From JADLHS01 sp964594985 (lineage in GTDB: Bacteria > Verrucomicrobiota > Verrucomicrobiia > Limisphaerales > JADLHS01): 64,000 bases of DNA. The position numbers and the translations under genes were made by a program. Positions 51,631-59,865 of this stretch are shown here, piece by piece. The notes beneath the pieces are model-generated. The model was not told the origin of the DNA. It worked only from the letters and a program-made list of their open reading frames with translations, and did no database searches. The DNA lies in the NCBI GenBank assembly GCA_964594985.1, contig CAZQNQ010000015.1, positions 1 through 64,000 on the forward strand, read 5' to 3'. How positions within the stretch are numbered: position 1 is the first letter of the stretch; each line of letters opens with the position of its first letter.

Positions 51631-51631
51631 G

Positions 51632-52339
51632 TCAGTATTTCGGAAGATTTTTTACCCCGAGCGTGAAGTTCATCACGACTTCGCCCTCGGCCGGCACGAT
51701 GATCTCTTGGGTGAGGGCGGGCAGCCGCTCGTGCCAGGCTTTCAGTTTGTACGTGCCGGGGGGAACATCTTTGATGACGTAGTTCCCCGCTTCGTCCGCG
51801 ACCGCGAAGAACGGATTCTCCAGCACCAGAACGACACAATGCATGTTCGCGTGAATGGAGCAGAACACATCCACGCGGCCGGCGCGGTCGAACTTCACGC
51901 GCTTCTCCGGCGGATTGCCCTTGTAGAGTTCGAGATCGAATTGTTTCGCGTCCGACATCGAGAAGACATTGTGAAAGATATCGTCGTTGTTGGGCCACTC
52001 CACGGTTGTGCCGGTGACAATGGGCAGCACGGCGGGGGTGAAATTGGCCCGCTCCTGTTTGACGCGCTTGGTGTCCACGCGGGCGAGAGTGTTTGTTGTC
52101 GCGGTGGTGGCGGCGACTGCGTTGGTGACGGGGCCTGCGATGTACACCACGAAATTTTTTAACTGCGAATAATCCACGCGCTCGACGAATTTATATTTCC
52201 GGCTGTCGTACTTGCCGCCCGCTTCGCCACCCGCCGCCTCGGGCTTCCCTTCCGCTTTGACGCCGCCGCGGATGCTTCCCGCTGGCGCGCTTGGAGCGAA
52301 CAACGTGGCTGCGAGCATGATGATGAAGGTGGATTTCAT
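51632..52339 (-). CDS. Secreted cupredoxin-like protein
   Basis: 235 residues from ATG 52339. Signal peptide MKSTFIIMLAATLFAPSAPA. Residues about 95-165 form a cupredoxin fold: WPNNDDIFHNVFSMSDAKQF has the first His, and VDVFCSIHANMHCVVL has Cys, His and Met of a type I copper site. The last 70 residues (YVIKDVPPGTYKLKAWHERL) are a carboxypeptidase-regulatory-like domain. Known: such proteins are sometimes annotated as methylamine utilisation proteins or plastocyanin-like. Electron carrier or copper-binding is inferred. Start is 1 base after the porin stop. Confidence 0.8.
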   Translation of the reverse strand: MKSTFIIMLAATLFAPSAPAGSIRGGVKAEGKPEAAGGEAGGKYDSRKYKFVERVDYSQLKNFVVYIAGPVTNAVAATTATTNTLARVDTKRVKQERANFTPAVLPIVTGTTVEWPNNDDIFHNVFSMSDAKQFDLELYKGNPPEKRVKFDRAGRVDVFCSIHANMHCVVLVLENPFFAVADEAGNYVIKDVPPGTYKLKAWHERLPALTQEIIVPAEGEVVMNFTLGVKNLPKY

Positions 52340-52340
52340 G

Positions 52341-53678
52341 TCAGAATCCAAAGGCCGCTTGAGCTGAGAACATGTCCACATCTTCGCGCCGGGCGCCGCC
52401 CACTTCCTTGCCGCCTTCGAGCGAGTATTCGGTTTTGACCAGCAGGTTAGGACTGAAGCGATAACCAAGTCCGACGCTGCAACGCCAAAGCTCTTCCGCT
52501 TGCGGTCCGAAGGGGTTGAAAAAGTAATTACCCATGTCGCCCTGTCCGGGAAGCGGATATCCATCCGTGACAAAAATCCGGCTGAAGCGCGCGCCGGCGT
52601 AAAATTTCCGCGTGACGTTGCAGACGCCTTCGAGGGAATAGAAAAAGAAATCGCGCTGGTTATCGGCCAGGGGATCGTTGTCGTCGTAGCGCGCATAACC
52701 GCCCGATGCGCGGACATGTCCGCGAGAAAAATTCAGCGCCAAGTCCGCCTGGATCAGATTCGCGTGGAATTCAGTCGTGGCGGGCGAGCCAATCGAACGA
52801 AACCAGCCGCCGCCAAACCAAAGTTCAGAAAGTTCATCGCCAGCGACATCCAAGTCGCCCGTCCGCATGGCGCTGAGGCTGAGATGCACGAGCTTGGTCG
52901 GATCGTAGGAGATGCGGGCGGCAACGGACTTGTCGGGGTTGAAATCGCGCGCGCCGGGCACGCCGCCGTTCTGGACGGCGATGACGTAACTCATCTTGCC
53001 CGCCGAACCATAGAACTCGATGCCTTCGTCCACGCCCCAAAAGTCCGCCAACGAATGCGAGATGAGCGGATTGTCAATCGCATCGCGATAGAGATATTCC
53101 TCGCCGAAGGGGACATCCAGGCGCCCGACCCGGATGTTCAGCAACCGCTCGGCATTCCAGAGTTTGGAAACGGCTTCAAAGTCGAGATACAACTCGCCGA
53201 GATTCAATTCGAGCGCATCACTGGTGCGCGCGGCCAGATTGATTTCCGAGAAGAAATAAACGTCGTCCCAGATCGGCGCCTCCACGAAGAGCTTGGCTTC
53301 ATCCACGCGGAATTCGGCATTTGGAAAAACACCGTTGCGTTGCGAATCAAAAAATCCCACCGCGCCTTCCCCGCTGATGTTCAGGCGACCGAAGGTTACT
53401 CCTTCTCGTCCCGATCTGGAACCGGCCGGTTCTGGCTTGGGCTCGGCGACAGTTGGTTTGGTGGCCGCATTTTCGATCTGGCCCACGCGCTGGCTCAGAT
53501 TTTCGATCAGGCTTTCCTGTTTGCGTACCGTTTCTTGCAGGGCCGTGTTCTGCTGGCGCAACACGTCCACCTGCGTTTTCAGGTCTTCCTCCGCGTGCCC
53601 AGCGGGGATCGCCGCCGCCAGCAGGAAGCCGCCGGTGCAAAAGCACAAGCCTGCGGAAACGCTGCGGCGGAACATCAT
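52341..53678 (-). CDS. Outer membrane porin with N-terminal coiled coil
   Basis: About 445 residues. Signal peptide MFRRSVSAGLCFCTGGFLLAAA, a heptad region LRQQNTALQETVRKQESLI typical of OprO/OprP-like porin N-termini, then a beta-barrel with alternating aromatic residues (LYLDFEAVSKLW, NIRVGRLDVPFGEEYLYRDA) and a terminal Phe (AAFGF), the C-terminal barrel signature. The substrate is not known; the family contains phosphate and other anion porins. First in the porin-cupredoxin-kinase operon, with 1-base spacing downstream. ATG 53678 or 53675 both fit. Confidence 0.75.
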   Translation of the reverse strand: MMFRRSVSAGLCFCTGGFLLAAAIPAGHAEEDLKTQVDVLRQQNTALQETVRKQESLIENLSQRVGQIENAATKPTVAEPKPEPAGSRSGREGVTFGRLNISGEGAVGFFDSQRNGVFPNAEFRVDEAKLFVEAPIWDDVYFFSEINLAARTSDALELNLGELYLDFEAVSKLWNAERLLNIRVGRLDVPFGEEYLYRDAIDNPLISHSLADFWGVDEGIEFYGSAGKMSYVIAVQNGGVPGARDFNPDKSVAARISYDPTKLVHLSLSAMRTGDLDVAGDELSELWFGGGWFRSIGSPATTEFHANLIQADLALNFSRGHVRASGGYARYDDNDPLADNQRDFFFYSLEGVCNVTRKFYAGARFSRIFVTDGYPLPGQGDMGNYFFNPFGPQAEELWRCSVGLGYRFSPNLLVKTEYSLEGGKEVGGARREDVDMFSAQAAFGF

Positions 53679-54035
53679 GCGATATTCCAAGCAGGCCACA
53701 TGCCTTGAGCGAAAGTGCGCCAGTCTTTCAAAGATGATGCGGCTGCGTGGTTTGGCGTGGCAATCGAGACTGAATCAGGTTTGGATTGTCTTGGAGTCGC
53801 GCAGAGTTGCCTTGCTTTAAGGCATCACCGCCGGTGTGCCATCAGAACCCCAGCCGGGGGTTCCCTGGTCCAGCCAGTGGGGGAAATCCGCCGGAATCTG
53901 CCGCATCAAGCCGGTTTTGTTGCTGCCGCCGAACCGGTCCTCCGTAAATCCCCGGTCAACGCATTCGGATTTGGCCTCCGTTGTCGGAGATGTTCATAAA
54001 TGAGATGAATTCCTTGCACCGGATGGAGACGTATC
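53679..54035. other. 357-bp region between porin and lepB
   Basis: No complete gene. On the minus strand, 53817-53993 is open for 58 codons and ends MRQIPADFPHWLDQGTPGWG, SDGTPAVMP, stop. It has no start codon in its first half. It looks coding but I do not recognise the family; a decayed gene or the end of a lost one. The rest should contain the promoter of both flanking genes. Confidence 0.5.
53817..53993 (-). pseudogene. Unrecognised open reading frame remnant (58 codons)
   Basis: Reading from 53993: TSPTTEAKSECVDRGFTEDR, then FGGSNKTGLMRQIPADFPHW, LDQGTPGWGSDGTPAVMP, TAA at 53817-53819. Preceded by TGA in frame. The composition is protein-like (Trp, Gly, Pro motif at the end), there is no ATG until LM-RQ, and the neighbours are unrelated. 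A truncated gene is the likeliest reading. Confidence 0.35.
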
Positions 54036-54602
54036 ATGGACCAGCACAACTTAGCGACTGCCACGAGGAATTCGGCCCTGACCGCCCGACGTGATTATGG
54101 TGGGTTGCTCAAGTCGGTGGTTAAACACGCCGGCGTCTATCTGGTGGTGGCAGTCGCCACCTATGGTTTCTTCCGGTTCAGCCAGCAACACGTGTTGCAG
54201 ACCGTGCAGATTCAGGGTTGCAGCATGATGCCGACATTGCCGGACGCGAAGTGCTACCTGCTCAACCGGGTGGCTTACCTGCTGCACGACCCGCAACCGA
54301 CCGACATCGTGGTGTTGCGTGATCCTGAGACCAATGGTTACGCCATCAAGCGCATCATCGCGAAGCCGGGAGACGCCATTTATGTGGAAGGCGGGAAGCT
54401 GTTTGTGAATGGCGAGCGGATTTCGGAGCCGTATCTCGAATCTGGCATCAAGACCTACCCGGACGCCAAATATCGCGCCCAGATGTGGATCTGTGGTATT
54501 AACCAATACTTCGTGCTGGGAGACAATCGCAACAACAGCGCCGACAGCCGGATTTACGGCACGGTGTCCCGCCAAAACATTTTGGGCACGGTGACGCCCT
54601 GA
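54036..54602 (+). CDS. lepB: Signal peptidase I
   Basis: 188 residues. One N-terminal membrane helix (AGVYLVVAVATYGFFRF). Catalytic Ser63 in QGCSMMPTL, Lys105 in YAIKRIIAKPGD, and box E GDNRNNSADSR. It cleaves signal peptides of secreted proteins on the periplasmic face. Shorter than E. coli LepB but close to other short forms. ATG 54036 gives a polar N-terminal 25 residues. Single gene. Confidence 0.93.
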   Translation: MDQHNLATATRNSALTARRDYGGLLKSVVKHAGVYLVVAVATYGFFRFSQQHVLQTVQIQGCSMMPTLPDAKCYLLNRVAYLLHDPQPTDIVVLRDPETNGYAIKRIIAKPGDAIYVEGGKLFVNGERISEPYLESGIKTYPDAKYRAQMWICGINQYFVLGDNRNNSADSRIYGTVSRQNILGTVTP

Positions 54603-54631
54603 GCGAAACCGCGCCTCGGATCAGTCGCCGC

Positions 54632-55993
54632 TCACTCCACGGTGAACAAAGTCACGTCGTCCTTATCCTTCACAAAAATCCGTTTGCCCGACACCACGGG
54701 ATAAGCATAGGTTGGCGAACTGGCTACCTTGAGGCGTGCGATTTCGGTGTACGCCTTCTCGTTCGGCTGAAATGCGATCAACTCCGATGCCGGCGTCAGC
54801 GCGAGCAGCACCGATCCTGCATCCACAATCTGCGCGTAACCACCGCGCCCGCCACCACCGCGTCCCCCTCGCCCACCCGGGCCACCAGGCCCACGACCTT
54901 CGCCTCCCGAACCACCTGCCACGGTTGGCGCATTCGTGCTGGTCGGTTCACCGCCGGCGGCTTGCGGCGGCGGATTATTCGCGGCCGCTTGGGGCGACGC
55001 TGGGGTGGACCACGTTTTGTTACCGGTCTTGTCGAGGCAGAACAATTCGTTGTTGGCTGCCAGCCCAAACACGGCGCCATCCTTCATCACTGGCGTGTTG
55101 AATTGCAGCGTGGTTTCCGTGTTTTGCCAGAGCGGTTTTGCGACAAATCCCCCGCCCTCCTTCGTGATCTTCACCGCTGTGGTGGGCCGGCCCGAGCCAC
55201 CGTAAAGTAATGTGTCGCCAGTCACCATCGGCGTCGCGGCATTGTAACCCCGACCCGGCACCACGAACGGCGTTTCCCAAAGCACCTTTCCATCCGTCAC
55301 CGCCAACCCCAGGATTTTCTTGTCCATCTCGGCGATGACCATTTTCGTTCCCGCCGCTGTCAACAACACCGGCGACGCATACGACGCCCCCTCGCCTTCC
55401 CAGCGCCATTTCTCGTCGCCCGTTTTCAAATCATAAGCGATCACTCCGCCGCGATCGCCACCGCCGAGTGCGGCGATGCACAACCCGTCCGCCACCACCG
55501 GCGACGCTGACGTGAAGAAGCGCGGGAACACGCCTTTGAAATCTTCCTTCCGCCAGAGCAGCTTGCCGTCCTTCGCATCATGGCAGGACAATGTCCCGCG
55601 TAGTCCCAGCGTGACAACCTTTCCATCGGCCACCGTGGGCGAACTTCGTGGTCCGGCGAAATCCTGCGCGGGCCGTTCGGCGGGCAGCACATCAAATTTG
55701 TCCGCCTTCCAGATCTCTTTCCCCGTCGCCGCCTCTAGGCACCGCAAAATCTCCCCGCCCTCCTGTCGCGAGAAGACATACAGCTTGTCGCCTACCAGCG
55801 CTGGCGTGCCCACCCCGTCGCCAACGGTGACCTTCCATTTCTGCGTCAGTTCTTTCGGCCAGGTTTTCGGCGCGCTGAAGGAAGCCTTGGCGGCGCGGTT
55901 TTCGCCGAGATATTGCGGCCAATCTTGCGCGCGAGCCGTCAGGCTGATTGCACAACACGAGACAACCACCAGGATTCGGGAGGATGTTTTCAT
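54632..55993 (-). CDS. Secreted PQQ-binding-like beta-propeller protein
   Basis: 453 residues. Signal peptide to about residue 22 (CCAISLTARAQ). Repeats of the YVFSRQEGGEILRCLEAATG, VTLGLRGTLSCHDAKDGKLL, GVIAYDLKTGDEKWRWEGEG type form an eight-bladed quinoprotein-like propeller. A Gly/Arg-rich insertion (about residues 365-395, GRGPGGPGGRGGRGGGGRGG) lies in a loop. Known: many planctomycete and verrucomicrobial members are structural or binding proteins, not dehydrogenases; catalytic residues cannot be shown. It should work in the periplasm. Confidence 0.85.
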   Translation of the reverse strand: MKTSSRILVVVSCCAISLTARAQDWPQYLGENRAAKASFSAPKTWPKELTQKWKVTVGDGVGTPALVGDKLYVFSRQEGGEILRCLEAATGKEIWKADKFDVLPAERPAQDFAGPRSSPTVADGKVVTLGLRGTLSCHDAKDGKLLWRKEDFKGVFPRFFTSASPVVADGLCIAALGGGDRGGVIAYDLKTGDEKWRWEGEGASYASPVLLTAAGTKMVIAEMDKKILGLAVTDGKVLWETPFVVPGRGYNAATPMVTGDTLLYGGSGRPTTAVKITKEGGGFVAKPLWQNTETTLQFNTPVMKDGAVFGLAANNELFCLDKTGNKTWSTPASPQAAANNPPPQAAGGEPTSTNAPTVAGGSGGEGRGPGGPGGRGGRGGGGRGGYAQIVDAGSVLLALTPASELIAFQPNEKAYTEIARLKVASSPTYAYPVVSGKRIFVKDKDDVTLFTVE

Positions 55994-56367
55994 AGGGATG
56001 GGTTTTGGTTTGGTTCGGAACGGGTGCGACTGAATCTGACGATGCGCCGGCGGGGAAATTCAGTAAAGCTGGAACTGTCCGGGCCGGTCGGTGTGATTAA
56101 AAGCGGGTGAGGGGAAGGGGGTGTGTTTTTCGGAGCGCGGGCGGTCCCTCGCCCGCAGCGCGGCGCTTCGCGCAAACGCCCCGCACGATTCGCCGCACTT
56201 CTCCCGGGAGACGCGCTGCGAGCGAGAGACCGCTCGCACTCCGGCCGCTCCCCGCACCCGACTTTAATCACACCCCGGGCCGGACGCCTGGTCATACGTT
56301 AATTCCGATACCCCCTCGTGTTTTTCAATTCCCACCCGTCCCCGTCCTTGAGTAGTTTTGCGGCGGA
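55994..56367. other. 374-bp intergenic region with a large palindrome
   Basis: Contains the element at 56077-56285. Left of it (55994-56076) and right of it (56286-56367) I see no gene. The fusion gene's promoter should lie in the right part. Confidence 0.65.
56077..56285. repeat. 209-bp palindromic element with inverted ends (family D)
   Basis: Left arm GTCCGGGCCGGT then CGGTGTGATTAAAAGCGGGT and GAGGG (56077-56114); right arm, read on the other strand, GTCCGGCCCGGGGTGTGATT then AAAGTCGGGTGCGGG (56248-56285). The arms pair over about 35 bases with few mismatches. The interior has the hairpin GCGGGCGGTCCCTCGCCCGC. No open frame. Confidence 0.88.
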
Positions 56368-59300
56368 ATGAATCAGAGCCAATCCATCTCCGCCCCGGCG
56401 GACCGCGCTGTTTCCCCGGAACCCACCCCTACCACCCCGGACTCGTATCGCGGGTTCTGGGCATTGTTTGTCACGCAGTTCCAAGGCGCGTTCAGCGACA
56501 ACGTCTTCAAGTTCCTGGTCATCTTCCTCATCACCAGCACGCGGCCGCCGGAAGAGCGCGACCAACTCATCGCGCTGGCGCTGGCGATGTTTGCGGTGCC
56601 ATTTGTTTTGTTTTCGATGGCCGGGGGCTTTCTCGCGGACCGGTTCAGCAAGCGCTCGGTCATCCTCTGGATCAAAGTCGCGGAAGTCGTGATCATGGCG
56701 TTGGGTTTGGTCGGTTTGTGGCTTGGACACATAAACTTCCTGCTGGCGGTGATCTTCCTGATGAGCGCGCAAAGCGCCTTCTTTGGGCCGTCCAAATACG
56801 GCTCCGTGCCGGAGTTGTTGTCGGAGAAACGACTTTCCTGGGGCAACGGCTGGCTCGGGTTGGGCACGTTCTTCGCCATCATCGCCGGCGGCGTGGTGGC
56901 CGGGGTGTTGCATCAGAAACTTGGCGACCAGCGTTATGTCGGCGGCATCCTGCTTGTGGTGCTGGCGGTCGTGGGCGTCATCAGCAGTTGGTATATCACC
57001 GCCCGGCCCGCGGCCAATCCGCAGAAAAAATTTCAAATCAACTTCCTCGGCGATCTCTGGCAGAACCTGCGGCTCATCAAGCGCGACCGCGTGTTGACGC
57101 TGGCGATCGTCGGCAGCAGCTACTTCTGGTTCATCGGCGCGTTGTTCGGCGAACCAACCATTCTGACTTACAGCCAGGACGTGCTGAAGCTGAATGAAAC
57201 CCAGATCAGCCTCCTGCGCGCGTGTCTCGCCATCGGCATCGGCGTGGGCAGTCTGACAGCGGGATTTCTTTCCGGGCGCAAGATCGAATACGGCCTCATC
57301 CCCCTGGGTGCGTTCGGCCTCTCGGCCTGTGCGGCGTGTCTCGCGATGCCCGGCTGGTCCGCCGTTCACGTCGGCGTGATTCTCGGCGTGCTCGGCTTTT
57401 CGGGCGGCTTCTACGTCGTGCCGATCAACGCGCTCATCCAACATCGTCCGGACGCGAAGGACAAAGGTTCGGTCATCGCCGCCAACTCCTGGCTGACGTC
57501 CGTCGGCGTGTTCGTCGCCTCCGGCGCGTTCTGGCTGCTGAAGACCGCGCTCGGGTTCGAGGCCACGACTATTTTTCTCATCGGCGCCATCCTCACGCTC
57601 GCCGGAACGATTTACGCCGTGAAACTTGTGCCCGATTCGTTGCTCCGGTTTTTCATGTGGGTGGCGACCCACACGATTTACCGCCTCAACGTGCTGGGAC
57701 GCGACAACATCCCGGCCAAGGGCGGCGCGCTCTTCGTCTGCAACCATCTCTCACTCGCCGACGCGGTCTTGTTGCAAGCCGCCGTGGATCGTCCGATTCG
57801 CTTCATCATGCTCAAGGCGATGTACGACAAAAAGTTCATCGGCACGTGGGCGAAGATCACCGGCGCGATCCCCATCTCCTCCGAACTGCGACCGCGCGAG
57901 ATGATCAAGTCCCTCCAGACCGCCAGCGACGCGCTCAAGAATGGCGAAGTCGTCTGCATCTTCGCCGAGGGCCAGATCACGCGCATCGGCCAGATGATGC
58001 CGTTCCGCCGCGGCTTCGAGCGCATCATGAAGGACGTGGATGCGCCGATCATTCCCGTCGGCCTTGACGGTGTGTGGGGCAGCATCTTTAGTTTTGCCGA
58101 CCACAAATTCCTGTGGAAATGGCCGCGCCGTTTTCCGTATCCGATCACCATCAACTTCGGCAAAGCCCTGCCGCCGACCGCCCAGCCGTTTGAAGTGCGG
58201 CAGGTCGTGCAGGAACTGCTGGCCGAAGCGTGGGAACAACGCCACGCCTGGATGCGCCCGTTGCATCATCAGTTCGCGGTCATCGCCAGACGGCATCCGC
58301 GTCGCTTTGCGATGGTGGACGCGCAAACGCCGCCCATCACGTTCGGCGGCGCGCTGGTACGCAGCATTATTTTGGCGCGGCGACTCAAGAAAGTTTGGGC
58401 CGGTCAGGAAATGGTCGGGTTGTTGTTGCCCCCGAGCGTCGGCGGCGCGCTCACCAACTGGGCGGCGCTGTTTTGTGGCAAAGTGCCGGTGAACCTGAAC
58501 TACACGCTGTCCGAAGACGCCATCGCCTCCTGCGCGCAACAGTGCCAGCTCAAAACCATCCTCACCGCGCGCGCGTTCATCGAGAAGGTGAAGCTCAAGA
58601 TTCCCGGCGAAGTGTTGTTTCTCGAAGACGTGATGAAAACGCCGCCGTCGTTCGGCGAGAAGTTGACCGCCCTCTTCATCGCCCGCTGTCTGCCCGTCGC
58701 GTGGGTGGAGCGCGTGCTTAATCCGCAATCCACCTTCCGCACTCCGCAATCGCTTGATGCGCTGGCCACCGTGATTTTTTCCAGCGGCAGCACCGGCGAA
58801 CCCAAGGGCGTGATGCTTTCGCATTACAATGTCGGTTCGAACATCCAGCAGCTCGGCCAGAATTTCGCGTTCGGAGGCCGGGACAAGGTTCTCGGGGCGC
58901 TGCCGTTCTTCCATTCGTTTGGTTTCACCGGCACGCTCATGTTGCCCGGCGTGCTTGGGATCGGGGCGGCGTATCACGCCAATCCGCTCGACGCGAAAAC
59001 CATCGGGCAACTCGTCCATGACCACGAGGTCACGTTCCTGCTCGCCACGCCGACGTTCCTGCAGATCTACATGCGCGGCTGCGCGGCGGAACAGTTCGGC
59101 AGCGTGCGGCTGGTCGCCGTCGGCGCGGAGAAGTTGCCCGACCGGCTCGCCGCCGCCTTCGAGGAACAGTTTGGCGTCCGGCCGTTCGAGGCCTACGGCT
59201 GCACCGAATGCGCGCCCGCCGTCACCGTGAACACGGCTGACTTTCGCGCGGCGGGTTTCCGGCAGGTGGGCGCCAAACGGGGCAAGATCGGACATCCGTT

Positions 59301-59865
59301 GCCGGGCATTTGTGTCCGGGTGGTTGATCCAGCCCATCCTGATCCGAACGCGCCGCTGCCGCTCGGGCAAAGCGGCTTGCTCCTCGTGCGCGGCCCGAAT
59401 GTCATGCGCGGCTATCTCGGCAAACCAGAAAAGACCGCCGAGGTGTTGCGCGAGGGCTGGTACACCACGGGCGACATCGCCGCGCTCGACGAAGATGGCT
59501 TCATCCAGATCACCGACCGTTTGAGTCGCTTCAGCAAGATCGGCGGCGAAATGGTCCCGCACATCAAGGTGGAGGAGAGGTTGCATGAACTCGCCGGTGC
59601 GACCGAACAAACTTTTGTCGTCACCAGCATCGCCGACGAGAAGAAGGGCGAGCGGCTGGTGGTGTTGCACAAGCTGGCCGAGGACAAGCTCAAGCCGGTC
59701 GTGGAGAAACTCGCCGCCAGCGACCTGCCGAATCTCTGGAAACCGAAGGCCGATTCCTTCGTGCGCTTGGAAGCGTTCCCGATGCTCGGCACCGGCAAGC
59801 TCGATTTGCGCAAGGTCAAAGAAGTCGCCACGGAGAAATCCAAACCCACCGAACCCGCCGCATGA
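56368..59865 (+). CDS. MFS (LplT)-acyltransferase-acyl-ACP synthetase fusion (Aas-like)
   Basis: 1165 residues in three parts. Residues about 25-430 are an MFS transporter (GFWALFVTQFQGAFSDNVFK, LADRFSKRSVILW), LplT-like. About 430-640 are a PlsC-type acyltransferase with NHLSLAD (H-x4-D) and FAEGQITRIGQM. About 640-1165 are an AMP-forming ligase with SSGSTGEPKGVMLSH, YGCTECAPAV and YTTGDIAALDEDGF. Known: Aas plus LplT import and re-acylate lysophospholipid; here all are in one polypeptide, which should act at the inner membrane. Stop and lnt start overlap by 4 bases (ATGA). Confidence 0.93.
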   Translation: MNQSQSISAPADRAVSPEPTPTTPDSYRGFWALFVTQFQGAFSDNVFKFLVIFLITSTRPPEERDQLIALALAMFAVPFVLFSMAGGFLADRFSKRSVILWIKVAEVVIMALGLVGLWLGHINFLLAVIFLMSAQSAFFGPSKYGSVPELLSEKRLSWGNGWLGLGTFFAIIAGGVVAGVLHQKLGDQRYVGGILLVVLAVVGVISSWYITARPAANPQKKFQINFLGDLWQNLRLIKRDRVLTLAIVGSSYFWFIGALFGEPTILTYSQDVLKLNETQISLLRACLAIGIGVGSLTAGFLSGRKIEYGLIPLGAFGLSACAACLAMPGWSAVHVGVILGVLGFSGGFYVVPINALIQHRPDAKDKGSVIAANSWLTSVGVFVASGAFWLLKTALGFEATTIFLIGAILTLAGTIYAVKLVPDSLLRFFMWVATHTIYRLNVLGRDNIPAKGGALFVCNHLSLADAVLLQAAVDRPIRFIMLKAMYDKKFIGTWAKITGAIPISSELRPREMIKSLQTASDALKNGEVVCIFAEGQITRIGQMMPFRRGFERIMKDVDAPIIPVGLDGVWGSIFSFADHKFLWKWPRRFPYPITINFGKALPPTAQPFEVRQVVQELLAEAWEQRHAWMRPLHHQFAVIARRHPRRFAMVDAQTPPITFGGALVRSIILARRLKKVWAGQEMVGLLLPPSVGGALTNWAALFCGKVPVNLNYTLSEDAIASCAQQCQLKTILTARAFIEKVKLKIPGEVLFLEDVMKTPPSFGEKLTALFIARCLPVAWVERVLNPQSTFRTPQSLDALATVIFSSGSTGEPKGVMLSHYNVGSNIQQLGQNFAFGGRDKVLGALPFFHSFGFTGTLMLPGVLGIGAAYHANPLDAKTIGQLVHDHEVTFLLATPTFLQIYMRGCAAEQFGSVRLVAVGAEKLPDRLAAAFEEQFGVRPFEAYGCTECAPAVTVNTADFRAAGFRQVGAKRGKIGHPLPGICVRVVDPAHPDPNAPLPLGQSGLLLVRGPNVMRGYLGKPEKTAEVLREGWYTTGDIAALDEDGFIQITDRLSRFSKIGGEMVPHIKVEERLHELAGATEQTFVVTSIADEKKGERLVVLHKLAEDKLKPVVEKLAASDLPNLWKPKADSFVRLEAFPMLGTGKLDLRKVKEVATEKSKPTEPAA

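Noticed and set aside
54632..55993. PQQ-dependent alcohol dehydrogenase
   Set aside because: Only propeller repeats are visible; the Cys pair and calcium-binding catalytic residues of true quinoprotein dehydrogenases are not seen, so it is called a propeller protein only.
57751..59670. 639-codon minus-strand frame
   Set aside because: Antisense to the conserved acyltransferase and ligase domains; no protein signature of its own.
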